From Woeseiaceae bacterium (GTDB lineage Bacteria > Pseudomonadota > Gammaproteobacteria > Steroidobacterales > Woeseiaceae), in assembly GCA_013138675.1 (NCBI GenBank), contig WTCH01000332.1:1-11293 (forward strand): a stretch of DNA of 11,293 nucleotides. Reading direction: 5' to 3'. This document shows, in pieces, positions 6,667-11,293 of this stretch. How positions within the stretch are numbered: the stretch's first letter is position 1; the number at the start of each line of letters is the position of its first letter. Made by a program: the position numbers and the translations under genes. Below the pieces are notes generated by a model. That model was given only the letters and a program-made list of their open reading frames with translations, did no database searches and was not told where the DNA came from.

Positions 6667-7407
6667 ATGAAATCCAACCCACTTCATCTTGGCGTCAATA
6701 TCGATCACGTGGCGACGCTGCGACAGGCTCGCGGTACACCGTATCCTCGTCCTTTCGAGGCCGCCGTCATGGCGGAGCAGGCGGGCGCCGACAGTATTAC
6801 GGTCCACCTTCGTGAGGACCGCCGTCACATACAGGATCATGACCTTGTGCAGATTCTAGAGACCATGCGGACACACATGAATCTCGAAATGGCGGTGACC
6901 GACGAGATGATCGGCATTGCCGAAAAGCTCAAGCCCACTGACGTGTGCCTGGTGCCCGAAAGCCGCGAGGAGCTCACTACCGAAGGTGGCCTCGATGTAC
7001 TGAGCCAGGCCGAGAAAGTGAAGAATGCCTGCGAGCGCCTGGCAGCCTCCGATATTCGCGTGTCCCTGTTTGTCGATCCGGACCCGGCGCAACTGGATGC
7101 CGCGGTCGCAGCCGGTGCGCCTGTTGTTGAACTGCACACCGGTAGCTATGCCGATGCTGTGGGCGATGCGCAACGAGAAGAGCTCGATCGGGTGGCTGCG
7201 GCTGCGAAACATGCAGCGGGTATTGGTTTGGTCGTCAATGCTGGACACGGCCTGCATTACGGCAACGTGATGGAGATTGCCTGCATTCCGGAAATCGTCG
7301 AGCTTAATATCGGACATGCCATTGTGGCGCGTGCGGTATTTGACGGACTGACGGTCGCAGTTCGGGAGATGAAAAACCTGATGATCCACGCTCGGGCCGG
7401 CGACTAG
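6667..7407 (+). CDS. pdxJ: Pyridoxine 5'-phosphate synthase
   Basis: The 246-residue TIM-barrel enzyme (E. coli 243) condenses 1-deoxyxylulose 5-phosphate with 3-amino-2-oxopropyl phosphate to form pyridoxine 5'-phosphate, the last ring-closing step of the DXP-dependent B6 pathway, in the cytosol. Family motifs are intact: GVNIDHVATLRQARGTPYP (9-27), SITVHLREDRRHI with H47, LEMAVTDEM with E74, VPESREELTTEGGLDV, VELHTGSYAD, VNAGHGLHYGNV with H194, and the closing phosphate-binding ELNIGHAIVARAVFDGL. H47, E74 and H194 correspond to the E. coli catalytic residues H45, E72 and H193. It follows recO as in enterics, but acpS, the usual next gene there, is replaced by an exonuclease gene 3 bases downstream. 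The ATG is the only sensible start and has a -10-like TAGAAT just upstream. Confidence 0.98.
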   Translation: MKSNPLHLGVNIDHVATLRQARGTPYPRPFEAAVMAEQAGADSITVHLREDRRHIQDHDLVQILETMRTHMNLEMAVTDEMIGIAEKLKPTDVCLVPESREELTTEGGLDVLSQAEKVKNACERLAASDIRVSLFVDPDPAQLDAAVAAGAPVVELHTGSYADAVGDAQREELDRVAAAAKHAAGIGLVVNAGHGLHYGNVMEIACIPEIVELNIGHAIVARAVFDGLTVAVREMKNLMIHARAGD

Positions 7408-7410
7408 TCG

Positions 7411-8181
7411 ATGCATTGCTTTTCGTTTGATATCGAGACCATTCCTGACGTTGAGTTTGGGCGCCGCATGTGGAATCTCGACGGCGTTGCCGATGAAGAC
7501 GTCGCGACGGCCATGTTGTTCAAGCAACTCCAGAAGAGCGGCAGGGAGTTCCTGCCCTTGCACCAGCATCGCGTTGTGGCCATTTCCGTCGCGCTGCGTA
7601 CCGGCGACAGTTTTCGCGTGTGGAGCCTGGGTGACGAGGATTCAGATGAGGCCGAGCTCGTGCGACGCTTCTTCGACGGTATCGATCGCTACACACCCGA
7701 TCTCGTTTCCTGGAATGGCGGCGGTTTCGATCTGCCGGTTCTTCACTATCGTGCACTTCGGCACGGCATCCAGGCGCCACGCTACTGGGAAAACGGCGAA
7801 TCCGATCGCGATTTCAAATGGAATAATTACCTGAGTCGTTTTCATGCGCGTCACACTGACCTGATGGACGTGCTGGCCGCATATCAGCCCCGTGCCAGCG
7901 CGAGTCTCGACCAGATTGCCGTAATGCTCGGGTTTCCGGGCAAGCTCGGCATGAGCGGCGCCAAGGTGTGGGATAAGTTCCTCGAAGGCGGCATTCAAGA
8001 GATACGTGACTACTGCGAAACGGATGTATTGAACACATGGCTCGTGTATCTGCGCTACGAGTTGATGCGCGGCAATCTTGATGAGAGCGGTCTCGCTCGC
8101 GAATTCGAGCTCGTAAGATCGACGCTCACGTCGCTGGATCAGCCACACCTGAACGAATTTCTCGAAGCCTGGGCCGACTAG
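7411..8181 (+). CDS. Predicted PolB-like 3'-5' exonuclease (DEDDy superfamily)
   Basis: The 256-residue protein is a stand-alone 3'-5' exonuclease of the family related to the PolB proofreading domain (DNA_pol_B_exo2 type). The Exo I motif is FDIET with D7 and E9, Exo II is SWNGGGFDLPVL with D107, and Exo III is Y201-CETD205. All four acidic residues and the tyrosine are present, so two-metal catalysis is expected. DLMDVLAAYQPRASASLDQIAVMLGFPGK between motifs II and III is typical of the family. No polymerase domain is attached. The substrate (DNA or RNA) is not established for this family as far as I know; cytosolic nucleic-acid processing is inferred. The gene starts 3 bases after pdxJ without a clear ribosome-binding site. 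Its TAG shares one base with the GTG of rlmD, suggesting coupled translation. Confidence 0.9.
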   Translation: MHCFSFDIETIPDVEFGRRMWNLDGVADEDVATAMLFKQLQKSGREFLPLHQHRVVAISVALRTGDSFRVWSLGDEDSDEAELVRRFFDGIDRYTPDLVSWNGGGFDLPVLHYRALRHGIQAPRYWENGESDRDFKWNNYLSRFHARHTDLMDVLAAYQPRASASLDQIAVMLGFPGKLGMSGAKVWDKFLEGGIQEIRDYCETDVLNTWLVYLRYELMRGNLDESGLAREFELVRSTLTSLDQPHLNEFLEAWAD

Positions 8182-9503
8182 TGGCCCGCCGTCAGCGCCG
8201 CCACGAGCCGGAAACGGCCAGGATCGAGTCTGCGTCGCATGATGGGCGCGGTATTGCGGCTATCGATGGCAAAAAGGTCTTCGTCGCCGGCGCCTTGCCT
8301 GGCGAGGAGGTACGTTTCCAGCGTCGTAAATCACGACGGAATTTTGACGAAGCCGAACTGCTCGAAGTACTCGAAGCGTCGCCCGAACGCGTCGAGGCGC
8401 GCTGCGAAGCCTACGGGCGTTGTGGTGGCTGTTCGTTACAGCACGTCAGCGAAGCGCAGCAACGCCAGATCAAGGAGCAGGCGCTAAGGGATAATCTCGA
8501 GCGTATTGGTCGTGTGACACCTGCGACCTGGTTCGAGCCGATGACCGGGCCCGGATGGAACTACCGTCGTCGCGCCCGACTTGGCGCAAAGGATGTGCAC
8601 GCGAAAGGCAGGGTACTGGTTGGGTTTCGCGAGCGGCATGCGCCGTTTATCACTGACATGCATCGCTGCGAGGTACTCGCGCAACCGGTTGACGGCCTGA
8701 TTGATGCGCTGAGCGAGCTGATCGCTGCATTGTCGATCAGCGCGCGCCTGCCGCAGATTGAGATTGCCGTTGCCGACAATGCTACGGCGATGGTATTTCG
8801 AGTGCTCGACGCACCGACAGCAGACGATGAGGCGCTCCTGCGCGCATTCGGCAAAGATCACGATATTCGAATCTACCTGCAGCCTGGAGGCCTCGATACC
8901 ATCATCTTGCTGGAACCCGATACCATTTCCGATCCCCTGTATTACGACCTGCCGGAATTCGACGTTCGAATCGCGTTCGATGCGGTTGGTTTCGTTCAGG
9001 TCAACAGTGAGATCAACCAACGTATGGTGCACCAGGCCGTGGAGCTGCTTGATCCGGGCTCCGAGGATCGCGTGTTGGACCTCTATTGTGGTATCGGCAA
9101 TTTCTCACTGCCGCTTGCAAGGCGCGCAGGAAAAGTACTTGGCGTGGAGGGCGATGCGATGCTTGTCAAAGCAGCCGCAGCCAATGCGGAGTTGAACGGT
9201 ATCAGTAACGCCAAGTTCAGGCAGGCCGACCTGAGTGCCATCGATGGCTCTGAGGCCTGGTTGCGCGAGGGCTGCGATCTGTTACTGCTTGACCCTGCTC
9301 GCAGCGGCGCGCAGGAAATTGTCGAGCACATCGACAGGATAGGCCCCAGGCGGATCGTGTATGTGTCCTGCCATCCGGGGACGCTGGCGCGCGACGCAGG
9401 TACGCTGGTCAACGAAAAGGGTTACACGTGCGATTCGGCGGGTATTATTGACATGTTCCCGCATACGGCACATGTGGAGTCTATTGCGGTGTTTAATAAG
9501 TAA
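8181..9503 (+). CDS. rlmD: 23S rRNA (uracil-1939-C5) methyltransferase RlmD
   Basis: This 440-residue SAM-dependent RNA m5U methyltransferase (E. coli RlmD/RumA, 433) is expected to methylate U1939 of 23S rRNA. An N-terminal TRAM domain (about 10-65, IESASHDGRGIAAIDGKKVFV) is followed by the 4Fe-4S site: C75, C81 and C84 (CEAYGRCGGC) with C163 (MHRCEV). The SAM-binding motif is DLYCGIGNFSLPLA. The catalytic nucleophile is C397 in YVSCHPGTLARD, and the C-terminal general base is E433 in HVESIAVF. These correspond to C389 and E424 in E. coli. The four cluster cysteines and the sequence up to the conserved tail favour RlmD over RlmC or TrmA. It starts with GTG 8181, sharing one base with the exonuclease stop. 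Its gene lies in an exonuclease-rlmD pair, not next to relA as in some pseudomonads. Confidence 0.95.
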   Translation: MARRQRRHEPETARIESASHDGRGIAAIDGKKVFVAGALPGEEVRFQRRKSRRNFDEAELLEVLEASPERVEARCEAYGRCGGCSLQHVSEAQQRQIKEQALRDNLERIGRVTPATWFEPMTGPGWNYRRRARLGAKDVHAKGRVLVGFRERHAPFITDMHRCEVLAQPVDGLIDALSELIAALSISARLPQIEIAVADNATAMVFRVLDAPTADDEALLRAFGKDHDIRIYLQPGGLDTIILLEPDTISDPLYYDLPEFDVRIAFDAVGFVQVNSEINQRMVHQAVELLDPGSEDRVLDLYCGIGNFSLPLARRAGKVLGVEGDAMLVKAAAANAELNGISNAKFRQADLSAIDGSEAWLREGCDLLLLDPARSGAQEIVEHIDRIGPRRIVYVSCHPGTLARDAGTLVNEKGYTCDSAGIIDMFPHTAHVESIAVFNK

Positions 9504-9504
9504 T

Positions 9505-9533
9505 TTCAATAATTTATCGCGTTTTTGTAGAAT
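9505..9533 (+). promoter_or_regulatory. Putative promoter for nagZ-mtnP
   Basis: The 36-base gap between rlmD and nagZ is much more AT-rich than its surroundings. It contains TAGAAT at 9528-9533 with TTCAAT at 9505-9510 as a poor -35 (17-base spacing). The ATG of nagZ follows the -10-like box by 6 bases, the same spacing and hexamer as at pdxJ. No Shine-Dalgarno sequence is present. A T-rich run at 9522-9526 also lies here, but without a stem before it. Confidence 0.42.
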
Positions 9534-9539
9534 CAGTAT

Positions 9540-10586
9540 ATGTCTCTCGGACCGGTGATGCTCGATGTGGAAGGGGTTGCGCTAACGCCAGCCGATCGCG
9601 ATCTGTTGCGCGAACCTGCCGTCGGTGGCGTCATCCTCTTTACCCGGAATTACGAATCACCAGACCAGGTTGCGGATCTGGTCAGCGAGATTCGGGCACT
9701 TCGTAGTCCACCGCTACTCATCGCTGTCGATTATGAAGGCGGGCGCGTGCAGCGCTTTCGCGAAGGATTCAGCCCGATTCCCGCCATGCGTCATTTCGGC
9801 ATCGAATACGACATCGATCCGGAATCGGCAACAGTTCTTGCGCGCCAGGCAGGCTGGTTGATCGCCTCCGAACTGCGCGCAGCCGGCATCGATCTCTGCT
9901 TCGCGCCCTGCGTAGATCTCGACTGGGGCGTTAGCGAGGTCATCGGCGATCGCGCGTTTCATCGCAATCCCGATGCGGTCGGCGAGCTGGCTGCAGCATT
10001 CGCGCGTGGGCTGCGCAGCGCCGGGATGGCCGCGGTTGCCAAGCATTTTCCCGGTCATGGGGCTGTCGTAGCTGATTCGCACCTGGCTTTGCCGGTCGAT
10101 CGGCGGGACTACGGCGATGTCCTCGATGACATGCGTCCGTATGACAAGCTGATCCGCAACGGGCAGGTCGCGGGTGTCATGCTCGCGCATGTTGTCTATC
10201 GGGAAATGGATGATCTGCCGGCGGGATTTTCGAACTACTGGATTGAGCGCGAGCTCCGTACACGGCTCGGTTTCGGCGGCGCTATATTTTGTGACGACCT
10301 GAGCATGAAGGCTACGGATGCGTATGGCTCGATGCGACGGCGCTCGCGGCGCGCCCTCGACGCGGGCTGTGACATGATCCTCGTCTGCAATGACCGGCGT
10401 CGTGCCGAGCAGGCAGTAGAGTCACTCAGCGATTTCTCGAATCCCTTGTCGCTGGTCAGGCTTGCGCGACTGCATGGCACGGGGCACAGTCTTCGCGAAT
10501 CCTTACGGGCGAGCGAACTCTGGCGGCAGGCAAACTCTTCACTGTCGCGCTGGACCGAGCGCCCGGAACTCGAGCTGGACGCATGA
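9540..10586 (+). CDS. nagZ: Beta-N-acetylhexosaminidase NagZ (GH3)
   Basis: The 348-residue cytosolic glycoside hydrolase family 3 enzyme removes the N-acetylglucosamine residue from anhydromuropeptides in cell-wall recycling. It thereby supplies the ligands that control AmpR where ampC is present. Motifs are VDYEGGRVQRF (substrate-binding D64), IGDRAFHRNP, KHFPGHGAVVADSH (168-181) carrying the Asp179-His181 pair of the acid/base loop, and IFCDDLSMK with nucleophile D253. LDAGCDMILVCN closes the barrel. The length matches E. coli NagZ (341). The ATG at 9540 is the only start before VMLDVEG, and the upstream AT-rich gap gives it its own promoter candidate. The stop overlaps the start of the phosphorylase gene by 4 bases, an arrangement also seen in Pseudomonas aeruginosa (PA3005-PA3004). 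Confidence 0.97.
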   Translation: MSLGPVMLDVEGVALTPADRDLLREPAVGGVILFTRNYESPDQVADLVSEIRALRSPPLLIAVDYEGGRVQRFREGFSPIPAMRHFGIEYDIDPESATVLARQAGWLIASELRAAGIDLCFAPCVDLDWGVSEVIGDRAFHRNPDAVGELAAAFARGLRSAGMAAVAKHFPGHGAVVADSHLALPVDRRDYGDVLDDMRPYDKLIRNGQVAGVMLAHVVYREMDDLPAGFSNYWIERELRTRLGFGGAIFCDDLSMKATDAYGSMRRRSRRALDAGCDMILVCNDRRRAEQAVESLSDFSNPLSLVRLARLHGTGHSLRESLRASELWRQANSSLSRWTERPELELDA

Positions 10587-11293
10587 GCGAACAAATCGCC
10601 ATCATTATTGGCAGCGGTTTTGAGTCTTTTGCGGCGAGCGGCGAAGTTCGCCACATTGACACCCGATTCGGAGCGCCTTCCGCCCCGGTCCGGCCGGTCG
10701 ATTTCGAGGGCAGCAATGTACTGGTCCTGCCGCGCCATGGCGAGGATCACTCGCTGCCGCCGCACGTCATTAACTATCGCGCAAATCTCGCCGCCCTGCA
10801 GGAACTCGGCACGGACACGGTGATTGCGCTGAATACTGTTGGGGTTGTATCGGATGTGCGCGAGCCCGGACAGGTCGCGGTGCCGGATCAGATCATTGAC
10901 TATACCTGGGGTCGCGCGCACACAATCTATAACGAGCCCGGATCCGGATTCGACCATATCGAATTTACCCGGCCATTCTCACACGCACTGCGTACAGCGC
11001 TTCTTGCGGCGGCCGAAGCGGCCGGTGTCGATTGCCTCGATGGCGGTGTCTATGCGGCGACCCAGGGTCCGCGACTGGAATCAGCGGCTGAGGTTGATCG
11101 CCTGGAACGAGATGGCGCCGACTATGTCGGCATGACCGCAATGCCCGAAGCCAGCCTCGCGATGGAACTCGGTATGGATTATGCGTGCCTGTCACTGATC
11201 GTCAACAAGGCCGCTGGTCGTGGGGAAAAGCCAATACACGATGACGTTGAATCCAGTACCCTGTCGGCCAGATTGCAGGCAATGCAGGTACTC
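10583..11293 (+). CDS. mtnP: S-methyl-5'-thioinosine phosphorylase-type enzyme (3' truncated)
   Basis: The 237 visible residues run off the window end. Family members have about 245-250, so only a short tail is missing. It belongs to the PNP/MTAP nucleoside phosphorylase family: IIIGSG (7-12) and RHG (51-53) for phosphate, VNYRANLAAL-like INYRANLAAL, TQGPRLES (160-167), and GMTAMPEASLAMEL with M184 and T185. The purine site has VNKAAG with N208, where adenine-specific MTAPs have an Asp (ATDYD). Asn fits a 6-oxopurine base, as in the P. aeruginosa methylthioinosine phosphorylase, which salvages methylthioadenosine by way of its deaminated form to hypoxanthine and methylthioribose 1-phosphate. 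The gene follows nagZ with an ATGA overlap, also the P. aeruginosa order. MTIP activity is inferred; plain PNP or MTAP activity is less likely. The symbol mtnP is used in the broad sense. Confidence 0.9.
   Translation, partial: MSEQIAIIIGSGFESFAASGEVRHIDTRFGAPSAPVRPVDFEGSNVLVLPRHGEDHSLPPHVINYRANLAALQELGTDTVIALNTVGVVSDVREPGQVAVPDQIIDYTWGRAHTIYNEPGSGFDHIEFTRPFSHALRTALLAAAEAAGVDCLDGGVYAATQGPRLESAAEVDRLERDGADYVGMTAMPEASLAMELGMDYACLSLIVNKAAGRGEKPIHDDVESSTLSARLQAMQVL

Noticed and set aside
6856..7569. 237-codon open frame on the minus strand across pdxJ and the exonuclease gene
   Set aside because: It is fully antisense to two clear enzymes and has no family resemblance.
9522..9526. T-run after rlmD as a terminator
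   Set aside because: There is no GC-rich stem before it, and the run is better read as the AT-rich spacer of a promoter.
1..11293. A novel defence, mobile or biosynthetic system in the window
   Set aside because: Every open frame of good quality belongs to a known housekeeping family, gene order is largely conserved, and no integrase, transposase, tRNA, CRISPR repeat or composition break is visible.

Overview
The window is a run of same-strand, tightly packed housekeeping genes from the chromosome of a gammaproteobacterium. By eye it is moderately GC-rich, and it is not an enteric bacterium. The order rseB-rseC-glutaredoxin-lepA-lepB-DUF4845-rnc-era-recO-pdxJ is the conserved sigma-E/lepAB/rnc-era neighbourhood of this class. 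A second block follows: a PolB-like 3'-5' exonuclease, rlmD, nagZ and a methylthioinosine-type phosphorylase. The DUF4845 gene before rnc, and a nagZ gene followed by a 6-oxopurine type MTA-phosphorylase relative, both recall Pseudomonas and its environmental relatives. I cannot fix the order or genus.

Region 1 (1-1262) is the tail of the envelope-stress operon. It holds the C-terminal half of RseB (periplasmic regulator of RseA), RseC (inner membrane, cysteine-rich) and a small DUF836-type glutaredoxin. Region 2 (1246-3802) holds LepA (EF4) and LepB (signal peptidase I), which serve translation and secretion. Region 3 (3803-6657) holds a DUF4845 membrane protein, RNase III, the ribosome-assembly GTPase Era and the repair mediator RecO. 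Region 4 (6667-9503) holds PdxJ (vitamin B6), a DEDDy-type exonuclease and RlmD (23S rRNA m5U methyltransferase). Region 5 (9540-end) holds NagZ (cell-wall recycling) and the phosphorylase, which is cut off by the window end.

Genes overlap or nearly touch throughout, with 4-bp overlaps at rseC/glutaredoxin, rnc/era and nagZ/mtnP and a 1-bp overlap at exonuclease/rlmD. No non-coding stretch exceeds about 95 bases, and I see no RNA gene, mobile element, CRISPR array or convincing rho-independent terminator. The three longest gaps before genes (519-577, 3802-3895, 4290-4340) hold a cluster of GGCCT inverted repeats, a 14-bp RNA hairpin upstream of the rnc block, and AT-rich promoter-like sequence.

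The gene content is ordinary and I found no undescribed multi-gene system. The most interesting signals are small. TANAAT -10-like boxes lie only 6-7 bases before the start codons of rseC, pdxJ and nagZ, which suggests leaderless mRNAs. A hairpin sits where RNase III autoregulation would be expected. The glutaredoxin and lepA starts share an identical 10-mer with tandem TTG codons.
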